DNA of 64,000 bases from NCBI GenBank assembly GCA_000149265.1, contig CH003381.1, positions 1,056,984-1,120,983 on the forward strand. Direction: 5' to 3'. The position numbers and the translations under genes were made by a program. Every line of letters starts with the position of its first letter. The stretch's first letter is position 1. A model generated the notes under the pieces. That model had not been told where the DNA came from, did not search any database, and saw only the letters and a list, made by a program, of their open reading frames with translations. The DNA comes from Ciona savignyi. Its lineage: Eukaryota; Chordata; Ascidiacea; Phlebobranchia; Cionidae. Of this stretch, positions 48,570 through 58,806 are shown in pieces.

Positions 48570-49097
48570 GAGAGTGTCAACCACGTGTTTAACCACCACC
48601 ATTTGTAAAACACATTTTGTATGTTCCTAAATTATGATTGTGGCAGGCATGCCATATCGCACTGACATCTCCAACAAGAAGTCGACAAATCAGATTAAAA
48701 ATTTAAGAATTGTTAAATAACATGATTAACTTATGTAAAAACAGAAAGTTAGGCTATCTACCAAACCCAGGGGGAATTCCCTGAAATTATGAAAAACTAA
48801 ATCGGACCGTTTCGGAAATTTAGCTTTAATTCACTACAGCGCTTGAAAAGAAGCTAAAATTTAAAACATTTGTGGTGAAATGTTCGTAAATTTAAAACGT
48901 ATATTCTTTATTTAACTAAACATGGAAAATAAATTTGGTCTGTTAACTATGGGACCCATGCGTTTATGCTTGCAGAAACAAACTACATACTCAGTGTATA
49001 AAAGACAAATTGTGGTTAGGGACCCTGTAGCATATATATATGGCATACGACATGTGTTTTACAAATAGTGGTGGTTAAACATGTGGTTGACACTCTC
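48570..49097. mobile_element. TA-flanked element with ~50-bp terminal inverted repeats
   Basis: 528 bp. The left end GAGAGTGTCAACCACGTGTT continues for about 50 bp and matches the reversed right end with three or so changes (TTTAACCACCAC.ATTTGTAAAA). TA borders both ends, as for Tc1/mariner-type insertions. No transposase frame. It interrupts a copy of the 330-bp satellite unit. Confidence 0.8.
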
Positions 49098-49384
49098 TAG
49101 TTGCGATTTCATTATTCCTTCTGGTAGATGTCGAAGCCACAAGCCATGCCTGTCATAATCATGACTTAAAAACGAAATCTTATTTTTAGGGTATTTCCCT
49201 AGGTATTCTTTTTAATTCTTTTAAATGTTATATCAGTGGCTAATGTACTTACATTTTGCCAAATCTAATTAAAATTAGACTAGCGGTTTTAAAAAATACC
49301 GTTTTGGTTTTTAACCACGATAGAAGGTTTGCAGTTTAAATAGCCTATACACTTTTTTTCTTTTTTCTTCCGAACAAGTTAATC

Positions 49385-51460
49385 AATTGATCCATGCGTT
49401 TTATCTGTTCCTCGTGCCCGTAAACGACTATTTGACACACAATAGATTTTAATCGACATACCGTATCAAGTCTATAGCCATCGGAAAGACTTCCCGTAGA
49501 GTTAATAAAGTGCCGTTTAACGATTCAATACAATGTCAATGGGTTTTATTAGACGTGAATGCGCGAATGTGCGAATGAGGTTAGCCCGTAACACTCCCTG
49601 CTGATTTAATACTGATAAAATTGCCGTTTACGGATTCACTACTATGTCAAAGGGTTTTATTAGACGTGAATGTGCGAGTGTGCGAATGAGGTTAGCCCAG
49701 GGGCGGGCAACTTCTCTAGTCGGCGGGCCAGATGTGGGAAAATGAATTTCTTGGTGGGCCGGATTATTAGATGAATAATATTCAATATCTTAACCACGTA
49801 TTTATTTACCAAATTATTTCCATGGTTTCTATGTTTCATCAAATATAACGACTAATGTTGTATTCTTTTAATACCGCAACACTCTAACCATACAGTAAAC
49901 AAACTGCTTTGTTGCCAACCTTTGTAAAACATACTTTGGTATCCAATCTTTTTTAAATGCTTGACACTCTCTGTCAACGTTACGCTTCTTAGAATATTCC
50001 ATGGTTAATAATCCTTAATAATTTATAAAATCCATTTATATTTAGAATTTAATTAGAACTGATAACAGCTAAACAAAAACTAACAGTCAAGCACCCAGTA
50101 GTGAGGGATTTTTACAACACTCTCTGCTTTGACCTTATATTGTTTGTTAAAAAAGTGTGCTAAACACAATTGTTTGTTCACTAAGGCAATTGTTTGTTTC
50201 ACCAGCTCGCACTAACAGTGCGGTAAGAGTCGAGCGATAGGCATCTTTTAGGAATGATGCGTCGGACTACATAACAGAGTGTGGTTGAATATAGACAGCG
50301 GGCCGGAACTGGGCCACATAACATATTATTGTTAGATACAGTCTGGGGGCCGGTCAAAATCCCTTCACGGGCCGGACCCGGCCCGCGGGCCGTATGTTGC
50401 CCACCCCTGGGTTAGCCCGTAACACTTTATGCTGATTTAATACTGATAAAATTGCCGTTTACGGATTCACTACTATGTCAAAGGGTTTTATTAGACGTGA
50501 ATGTGCGAGTGTGCGAATGAGGTTAGCCCGTAACACTTTATGCTGATTTACTAAAGGAGATGTTCAATGTGCGAATGAGGTTAGTATATATTAAATTATC
50601 AGTAAAATAATCCATAATGATGTTGGCTGCTACGGGGAATTCCCGTGGGATTAAAATTCAAAGGCGGGTTATGATGTTTTATTATTTCGATTCAAAAACT
50701 CTTTCTTGAACATTTTTCGATGAGGCATGCATGTTACAAATATGATTCAGGGACAGTATTTTGTTTAAACTGTTATATTTTAACATCATTGGTCAACAGA
50801 CGAACATTTTAGCCCGTACGTTTTGAATTAACTATGTTGGTTAACTTTTTAATGCGTTATAGAGAAAAAATGGTTTCTGCACATCTAGATCATGTTGTCT
50901 AACGAATGATCCATGCGTTTTATCTGTTCCTCGTGCCCGTAAACGACTATTTGACACACAATAGATTTTAATCGACATACCGTATCAAGTCTATAGCCAT
51001 CGGAAGGACTTCCCGTAGAGTTAATAAAGTGCCGTTTAACGACGTGAATGCGCGAATGTGCGAATGAGGTTAGCCCGTAACACTTCCTGCTGATTTAATA
51101 AAGAAGATGTTCAATGTGCGAATGAGGTTAATATATATTAAATTATCAGTAAAATAATCCATAATGATGTTGGCTGCTACGGGGAATTCCCGTGAGATTA
51201 AAATTCATTTCAAAGGCGGGTTATGATGTTTAATTATTTCGATTCAAAAACTCTTTCTTGGACATTTTGCGATGAGACGTGCCTGTTACAAATATGATTC
51301 AGGGGCAGTATTTTGTTTAACTGTTACATTTTGAACATCATTGGCCAACAGACGAACATTTCAGCCCGTACGTTTTGAATTAACTTTGTTGGTTAACTAT
51401 TTAAGCGCTATAGAGAAAAAAATGGTTTCTGCACATCTAGATCATGTTGTCTAACGAATG
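49385..51460. repeat. Tandemly duplicated block with GCGAATGAGGTTAGCCCGTA units
   Basis: TCCATGCGTTTTATCTGTTC and the following ~150 bp occur at about 49390 and 50910. AATCCATAATGATGTTGGCT and ~180 bp of flank occur at about 50609 and 51159. GCGAATGAGGTTAGCC recurs five times or more. No coding exon is seen. Confidence 0.8.
49698..50409. mobile_element. hAT-like (Charlie-type) non-autonomous transposon, 712 bp, 8-bp TSD
   Basis: Termini CAGGGGCGGGCAAC and, reversed, CAGGGGTGGGCAAC; subterminal GGCGGGCC/GGCCCGCGGGCC blocks. GGTTAGCC flanks both sides (49690-49697, 50410-50417). Sister repeat copies at about 50520 and 51067 show the uninterrupted GAGGTTAGCCCGTAACAC, the empty site. These features are classic for hAT elements. 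No transposase frame. Confidence 0.93.
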
Positions 51461-52900
51461 ACAAAGATTTTTGCGATTTCATTACTGCTTCTGGTAGATG
51501 TCGGGGCGAAATGCCATGCCTGTCACAATCATATTTCAAAAACAATTTATTTATTTTTATTTTCAGAATATTTCCCTATGTATTGTTTTCTTTTATTTTA
51601 CACAGCAGTGGCTAAAGAGTTTTCACCAAATCTAATTAAAATGTAAGCAGCCACTGTAGCGCTATGCTAAAAAAATAAAAATGAGAAAAAAATATCCATT
51701 TGAATTTTAACGACCCAGGAGCATTCCTCTTGGTCATAACCCAAAATTTTGGTTACTGCATATCTAAACCATGTTGTCTAAAAAATGACAAAGTTTCATT
51801 GCGATTACATAACTCCTTCTGGTAGATGTCGGGGCAGAAGACATGCCTGTCACAATCATGATTGAGAACAAATTCTTATTTTAGGGTATTTCCCTGGATA
51901 ATTTTTGTATTTCTTTAAAGTGTTATATCAGTACCTAATGCTCTTACATTATATTAAATCCAACTAAAATTAAAGTAGCCGTTCAATCGTTATGCCCAAA
52001 AAAGCTATTTTTTAGATAAAAATACCGTTTTGGTTTTTTACCTCCCAGGGGAATTCCCTTGGGTATATTACTCAAAATTTTGCCTTCTACACATCTGAAC
52101 CATGTAATCTTACAAATTACAAATTTTTATTGCGATTTAATTACCCCTTCTGATTAATGTCGGAGCCACAAGCCACGACTGTCGCAATCATGATTGAGAA
52201 CAAAATCTTATTTTAGGGTATTTCCCTAGATAATTTTTGTATTTCTTTTAAGTGTTATATCAGTTGCTAATGTTCTTACAGTATACCAAATCTAACTAAA
52301 ATTGAAGTAGACGTTCAATCCCTATGCTCAAGAAAGCTAATTTTTTAGATAAAAATACCATTTTGGTTTTTCACCTCCCAGGGGAATTCCCCTGGCTAAA
52401 TTACCCAAAATATTGGTTTCTGCATATCTAGACCATGTGCGCTAACAAATGTTAAAGTTTCATTGCGATTCCATTACTCCTTCTGGTAGATGTCGGAGCC
52501 ACAAGCCACGCCTGTCACAATCATGATTGAGAACAAAATCTTGTTTTTTAGGGTATTTCCCTAGATAATTTTTGTATTTCTTTTAAGTGTTATATCAGTT
52601 GCTAATGTTCTTACATTATACCAAATCTAACTAAAATTGAAGTAGACGTTCAATCCCTATGCTCAAGAAAGCTAATTTTTTAGATAAAACTATCATTTTG
52701 GTTTTTCACCTCCCAGGGGAATTCCCCTGGCTAAACTACCCAAAATGTTGGTTTCTGCATATCTAGACCATGTGCGCTAACAAATGTTAAAGTTTCATTG
52801 CGATTCCATTACCCCTACTGGTAGATGTTGGAGCCACAAGCTATTCCTGTCAAGCGTTTGACGAAACAAAAAGAAAAAATAACGGACAAAAACAATATGT
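51461..52900. repeat. ~330-bp tandem satellite array with an 18-bp palindrome per unit
   Basis: TTCTGGTAGATGTCGG recurs at about 51490, 51819, 52148, 52481 and 52816, a period near 330 bp. Each unit contains TGTCACAATCATGATT, AGGGTATTTCCCTA, ACCAAATCTAACTAAAATT and the palindrome CCAGGGGAATTCCCCTGG or a near variant. Single direct or inverted copies also occur at 49.1, 54.1, 62.0-62.6 and 63.3-63.9 kb. Confidence 0.88.
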
Positions 52901-52904
52901 GTCC

Positions 52905-52995
52905 CATTTTTTCAAATGGGACCCATAATTCTATACATAAAGACATATTAAGGACGAGCCCATAGTAAGTTCTAATTTTAGCCAGATACAAAAAC
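52905..52995 (+). repeat. Truncated SINE family 2-like fragment
   Basis: ATTCTATACATAAAGACATA, GACGAGCCCATAGTAAGTTC and TAGCCAGATACAAAAACAAT parallel the copies at 55.3 and 59.6 kb, with the head lost. Confidence 0.55.
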
Positions 52996-53046
52996 AATTG
53001 ATGTTTATGTTAGTATACCAAGACGTATCTATGTCAACATACTTAC

Positions 53047-53197
53047 CGCATCACGTCTCTGCTTTTCGGTGCTTGCTTTGCTATGGTTGCTCCTAATTGA
53101 CTGCACTTAGATTTAGCTTGGTCGTATGTCATATCCGATTTAATGGTGTAGTAAAAATACCCATTTCCTGGACCGTGCCATATTTTCCCACAGATTA
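53047..53197 (-). pseudogene. Orphan lectin exon (CTLD first half)
   Basis: 151 bp, the same length as exon 3 of both lectin genes, with intact frame, acceptor (ATTTCCAG) and donor (CG/GTAAGT). It encodes IWHGPGNGYFYYTIKSDMTY and CSQLGATIAKQAPKSRDVMR. No matching collagen exon lies upstream and no second CTLD exon downstream; the satellite array begins right after it. Remnant of a third lectin gene, or an unpaired exon. Confidence 0.8.
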
Positions 53198-53379
53198 CTG
53201 GAAATAGTTTAGATTAGATCAATTATATCATGTCTGCTCTATAAATTTAGTAGGTAATATTGAGTTTTAGATAATTATATATGCCATTGGAAGTTAAGTT
53301 TAACTAAATGTTGCTAACTAATTTCAGGTCGCAATTCTTATCCCATTGGACAAACCAATAGCTGGACGTTGCTTGAAGT

Positions 53380-54170
53380 AATTTTTAGAAATTGGGATTT
53401 TCGAATATTAACAATCTCTTAGACAAAGCTGTATATGCGCTTCCTATAAATTCAAACCACCTTTATCTTATTTAAAATCTCCATTAATGTAGTTTACCGG
53501 TTACTTGATCAACATTTGCGAATAAAAAAATTCCCTATAAATATAGTTTTAGTTATTTCATATTTGAGATTAGCAAATCTTAACAACCACTTCAATATGC
53601 TGCCTAGCAATTTTCTAGAAAGGAAATCCCCGTTATATCTTCTTCAAACACTCCAACGGTGAATGGAGTTTCCCTTGAGTAATTTAATCAAAATTTGTCA
53701 TTGCATAGCTAATACATATTAGCTAACACCTTAATTTATTAGTTCATTTAATTCTTGCGATATAGCATGCCTGTCACAGTCATGATTTAGGAACAAACAT
53801 TATTTTTAGATATTTTCCCAAGTATTTTATTATTTTATTCTCATTACAGCGACGGCTACCGCTTTAAAATTCGCTAAACCTAATCAAAATTTGATCAGCT
53901 GTTCCAGCAGCTATGCTTAAAAAAATTATGTCTTTAAAAAACATACAGCTTTGGTTTTTCGAGTCTTAGGAGAATCAACCTAGAATTTATTACCCAAAAT
54001 ATTAGTTTCTGAATATCTTAACCATGCTGTCTAACTAATGAGAAACATTTTATTAGTTTTTATTATTCCTTCTGGTAGATGTCGTGGCGAAATTTTTTTC
54101 AAATGGGATGATGCGACAATGAGCCAAAGACAGACAATTAACTTTTTTAAACTTAACATTAAGTGGTGAC
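53380..54170. repeat. Lectin-flank repeat block and satellite copy
   Basis: GTTACTTGATCAACATTTGC, TATGCTGCCTAGCAATTTT and CAAACACTCCAACGGTGAAT recur at 57.1, 61.4 and 62.7 kb, so this block belongs to the repeated lectin unit. It is followed by one 330-bp satellite copy near 54069. Confidence 0.75.
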
Positions 54171-54548
54171 CAGAATAATATTAATGTGTTACTCTTTAAC
54201 TGGGAACATACTAAACAATGGTTTATAACGTATCATAAGACCGGTATATAACTTAGATATAATATATGGACGATGGACAACCTGTTAAACCTACTGCTGT
54301 TGCATGGTTAATTTCCTCTGTCCAAGTTAGACTAAAATTATCATTTATAAAACCTTGCTTATTCTGCGGGATTTGTAAACTCATTGTATACCATGCTCGG
54401 GATAAATCAACTATTCGACGAGTTTTTTCTTACAAATTATGCAATGATTTTGTGTTGTATTGATACAGGTCATTTATATGTAAGCGGATTAACTCGAGCA
54501 AAATTACATCGAATTGAAAAAAACGATTATCACTGAACAGCTAGAAAC

Positions 54549-56671
54549 TTAAGCTTTACGTTCGCAAAGAGCATACACGTCATTGTGGGAACAACGGAAG
54601 TCATTCCATTGCAGTGTATCTTCGTAATTTCCACCCACACAATCTTCATCTCCACGATTGTTCGGTTCTCCAGGTATCCAGTTAGCTTCGCTGCTCTGAA
54701 GTGCGGTGCCATCCTCCCACACGAATTGGCCTTCACCTGCTTTGTCAGTCAAGCCGATCCAATAATTTGTCGTCGTAAGTACCTCCATTTGAGCTTCTAG
54801 AATCCTAAGAGTGTCATAATAATTAGTTTGCGTAGTGTTGTGTGGGACAGGGATCGTTCAGTTAATACGATGTTTGACCTGAACAATGATGCTCCTTTAA
54901 TTTAAGAAATAGTCATTAAATGAACGTCACCTTGTTCCAGTCTATTAAGGAGGAAAATTAAACTGAGGGAAATAGATAATTAGAGAAACTGTACACTGAA
55001 AATAAGGATTATGACATGACGGTTGTTGTAAGGGATGGGGTCAGAATTAGGTTTAGTTTTGGGTTGGTGTTTGGGGAAAGATTAGAATTAGTTTTCACAG
55101 TTTTAGTTAGCGGTTTTCTTCCTTTTCACTTTCCCACCCTTCTGTGCTGCCCGATTTAAACAGATCGTTAATATAGCAACATTGCTCTACATGTAAAACA
55201 AACACAACCTGTGTGTTTTGCGCTAAGGCGGTAATCTCGGTATGGTAGCACCCGTAACGCCGATAATTTTACTTTTGTTTTGACCTGGATGCTTGTTCAC
55301 AGGATCGTGTGACTGAATAATAACGCCATATATATATATCAATTCTATACATAAAGCTATGTTAATGACGAGCCCGTGGTAAGTTCGAACCTTAGCCCGA
55401 TACAAAAAAACAATTGATGCTTAAGTTAGTAACCAGACGGGTCTATGGCAACGTACTCACCGCATTACGTCTCTGTTCTTCGGTCCTTGCGTTGCTACGG
55501 TTGCTCCTAATTGGCTGCAGTTTAATTTAGCTTCATCGTATGTCATACCAGATTTAATGGTGTAGTAAAAATACCCATTGCCTGGACCGTGCCATATTTC
55601 TCCACCGATTACTGGAAATGTATGTTCTATAAATTCAGTAGGTAATAGATAATAGGCTATTAGATAATTATATATACCATTGCTAACTAATTTCAGGTCG
55701 CTAGTCCAATTCCATTGGACAAACCACTAGCTGGGCATTGCTTGAACCCATTTGGATTAATAGGTTTAACAAACACAAAAGAAGTTTAGGGTTGTATGGC
55801 TGAATAGTTACCGCGACCGATACATAAACCCATTTCAATATATAAAAATAGGTGTCTCGCTCATGGGTTCGAATCCTAGCCTAGTAAAAAATGTTTCGTT
55901 AAAACAACAGTTGACCTGTGCTTTTCTTAGGAATGCTCGACTGCCCGAGTATAAATAAAAAATAGAATGTTTTAACCAAATTAAGATTTTAAATCATATC
56001 GCTGAACAGCATCTAACAATCATAATCTTACCTTTCATGCCCTGGAAATTTTCACCTGCAAATAAGTAAGAATGTTAAAAGATATCTGTAACGCCACAAC
56101 ACATTAAGATCAGTTTAAAACAATAAAAATAAAGTTAAAAAATTAACATAAAACGTTTGAGAAAGAGATGCCAATAGAAAAGGATATTATTCTGTTTTGT
56201 AAAATAAATTTAAATTTTATCTGTTATTAGGCTAACATTTAAACGGGTCAAAATCTTAAATAACATGAACGAAGACACCGGATTACGGCCTTCTTTAAAG
56301 CACAATATTGAAAAAAAATCAAAAGCATTATTATCTTTAAAATGTAGAACCCCTTTCTTAATAATGTAGTTGGTGTTTTAAAAGAAGTTACCTTTTGTCT
56401 GTAAATCAGAAATTGTCTTGGCCATGTCCGCAATATCCTCTTCAGTTTCGTTCAATCTCTCCTCTAAGGCAGTGATGGAGTTTTCGAACCCAGCTGTGCT
56501 GCCAGTGTCACCCTTTTGTCCCTTTGCACCGTTGTGCCCAGGCGGCCCTGGAGGTCCCTGGTCTCCTTTATCAGGTGGAGACGATTCGCAACTCAAGACA
56601 ACTTGGTTGGACGCCTGTACAACAGAAATCACAACAGCTAAAAGGACAACAACTACTTTAATTGAAACCAT
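54549..56671 (-). CDS. Collectin-like (MBL-type) C-type lectin, copy 1, 4 exons
   Basis: Exons 56671-56392, 56055-56032, 55611-55461, 54804-54549; 236 aa. Signal peptide 1-20 (VVVVLLAVVISVVQA). Collagen-like Gly-X-Y triplets run at 36-57 (KGDQGPPGPPGHNGAKGQKG). A helical neck follows (ALEERLNETEEDIADMAKTI). The C-type lectin domain starts near 102 and carries CSQLGATVATQ, YWIGLTDKAGEGQFVWEDG, EPN at 198-200 and WND at 218-220. EPN plus WND is the mannose-type Ca2+/sugar-binding set. This is the domain order of mannose-binding lectins, secreted pattern-recognition proteins. For exon 4 I chose the acceptor CTCTTAG; an upstream TTCAG is stronger but here brings an in-frame TGA. TTTTTTCTCTTAAGTAG lies just upstream of the ATG without a visible partner exon. 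Confidence 0.9.
55300..55412 (+). repeat. SINE family 2-like copy in lectin 1 intron
   Basis: GGATCGTGTGACTGAATAAT, GACGAGCCCGTGGTAAGTTC, B-box AGTTCGAACCTTAGCC and a CAAAAAAAC tail, opposite in sense to the lectin gene. Duplicated with the gene at 59560-59680. Confidence 0.7.
55796..55892 (+). repeat. SINE family 2 copy in lectin 1 intron
   Basis: GTATGGCTGAATAGTTACCG (A-box), CGACCGATACATAAACC and a perfect B-box GGGTTCGAATCC, then GTAAAAAA. The same element lies at about 60058-60153 in the second lectin block. Confidence 0.8.
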
Positions 56672-56690
56672 CGTGCAAAGTTTAAACAAA

Positions 56691-58138
56691 TCTACTTAAG
56701 AGAAAAAAATTAGGATCGCCTAAGATAAAGTTACAGAAGATATTGATTCAGATTTTACCAGAGCAAATTGGATTTTATTCGGTGATAAACGAGCGGCCGC
56801 TTTCTGTAGTAATTTACAAACCATGCTGAAAACAAAAATAGAGTATTAGGTATCCATCTTCCAGGACCGATTTTAACCAAGTTTTACTGAAAAGAAAATT
56901 TTACTAAGTCGTTTGTAGGCCTACTGGTTTGTAACGTTATATATAGCCTAGCGTGCTGTGTATTTTAAACTTTACTTCAAGGTTGTTGACTATTTAGTTG
57001 ATAATTTTAAGAAATTGGGTTTCGCAAATATTAACAATCTCTAGATAAGCTGTATATGCAGTTTCTGGAAAATCAAACCTCATTTATCTTATTTAAAAAC
57101 TCCATTATTGTATTTTGTCGGTTACTTGATCAACATTTGCGGATCAAAGATAAGAGAATTTTTAATGCAGATTTTGCATTTCCTGGAAATATAGTTATAG
57201 TTATTTCATATTTGGGATTTTCAATGATTAACAATCACTTTAATATGCTGCCTAGCAGTTCTGTAGAAAGGAAATCCCCGTTATATCTTCTTCAAACACT
57301 CCAACGGTGAATGGAGTTTCCCTTGAGTAATTTAATCACAATTTGTCATTGCATAGCTAATAAATATTAGATAAAAGCTTAAGTTGTTACTTTATTTAAT
57401 TCGTGTAATTATTGGGCATTAAAGCAGACCGTTGCAATATACTTTGTTGATTATTAAGTAGGTAATTCTTAGAACTTGCTTCATGCAAACATTGATAACC
57501 TCTTGGATATAACCAATTTGGTGAATAATTATTTAAACTTGGAGTTTGCAAATGAGACAGTTAATGGTAAAGACACCTACCTCTCTTATACCTTATTCAA
57601 ACACACCATTAAATTTTTGCGCCCATTTGATTAAGCTTTACAGGAAAGGGTCGTTATCATAGTGGAAAATAACAGATAACATCGCGATTACGTAAGAGAG
57701 AGTTTTTGATAACAGTTAGATAACTCGCACCTACCGTCAGGTTACCAGAACTATTGCAGTGTAAATAATATAGGGATTCATTTAATAAAACGCTGGTTAA
57801 AATAAAACAATTCCACCGGACAACACGGTTTCCCACGGAGATATATGTAAATGGGGAACATTTTTCCTTTATGTCTTTTTTTAATTCTTAACTAAAAAAA
57901 CTCTATAGTACGTTAACTGTGATAGATTTATTTTGTTTCCTCGGTAATTTATTGAGTTGAGGCAAGACCCTACATGTTTGCTTAGGCACACAAACCAATA
58001 TAACTAAGTCAGTTACTTAATTTGTAAATTATTCTACTAGGTTCAGGAAATATCGGCCAAATACCTTGCAAAAAACGACTGAACAACCGAAAAATTCTAA
58101 ACCCTTCGGCTGCAAGGCGACGCACTAACTTACTAAGC
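56691..58138. other. Spacer between the two lectin genes
   Basis: Holds the ~350-bp lectin-flank repeat (about 57010-57410), a minus-strand SINE family 1 fragment at 57715-57795 (ACCGTCAGGTTACCAGAACT, reversed family) and AT-rich DNA. No exon seen. Confidence 0.6.
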
Positions 58139-58374
58139 CAGTGGTTCTTACACTTGTTGGAGGTACGGAACCCCGCAAGTTTTATGCGGGCATTCACCGA
58201 ACCCTTCGTTGAAATTCAAAATATATCTGTTCAAAATATGGTTGAGAAGCACCGAAGTTGAGGACATTGTGATTGCTATACAGCGTGTGTATACTTATTC
58301 TAATCTCCGCTGAACCCCTGATACTGACTCATCGAACCCCTGGGGTTCGATCGAACCCAGTTTAAGAACCACTG
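58139..58374. mobile_element. hAT-like MITE, 236 bp
   Basis: Starts CAGTGGTTCTTACACTTG; reversed end CAGTGGTTCTTAAACTGG. CAGTGGTTCT-type termini are common in hAT MITEs. Flanking octamers TACTAAGC and CACTAACC agree at six of eight positions, an imperfect target duplication. The insertion split a reversed SINE-head fragment (AAGGCGACGCACTAAC). Confidence 0.75.
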
Positions 58375-58806
58375 CACTAACCTATTCAGTAGAATTGCAT
58401 GACGCTATAATACAATAAATAATAAGTTAGACAATTAACCCTTTTAAAACTTTAATTGATGCTGGGTACGTACTATACCAATACTTATACCAAATCATAA
58501 TATGGGTATACAAATTACATATAACTTATGGACGGTGGAAAACCTAACTTACTGTTGCACGAGTAATGCCTCTTACCAGCAAATAATAAAATAATCATTT
58601 ATAACAACTTGCTATACTTCGGAATTTACAGACTAATTTTCCACCATGCTCGGTATGGTTCCATTACGTTAAGTTTTCTCTAACAGTTGATGCAATAGAT
58701 TTTGTTTTGTATTAATAAAGATCACTTATATGTAAGAAAATTAGGGCAAACAAAATTGTATGAAATTAAACAAAATGTGGTCGCTTATTACTTAACAGCT
58801 AGAAAC

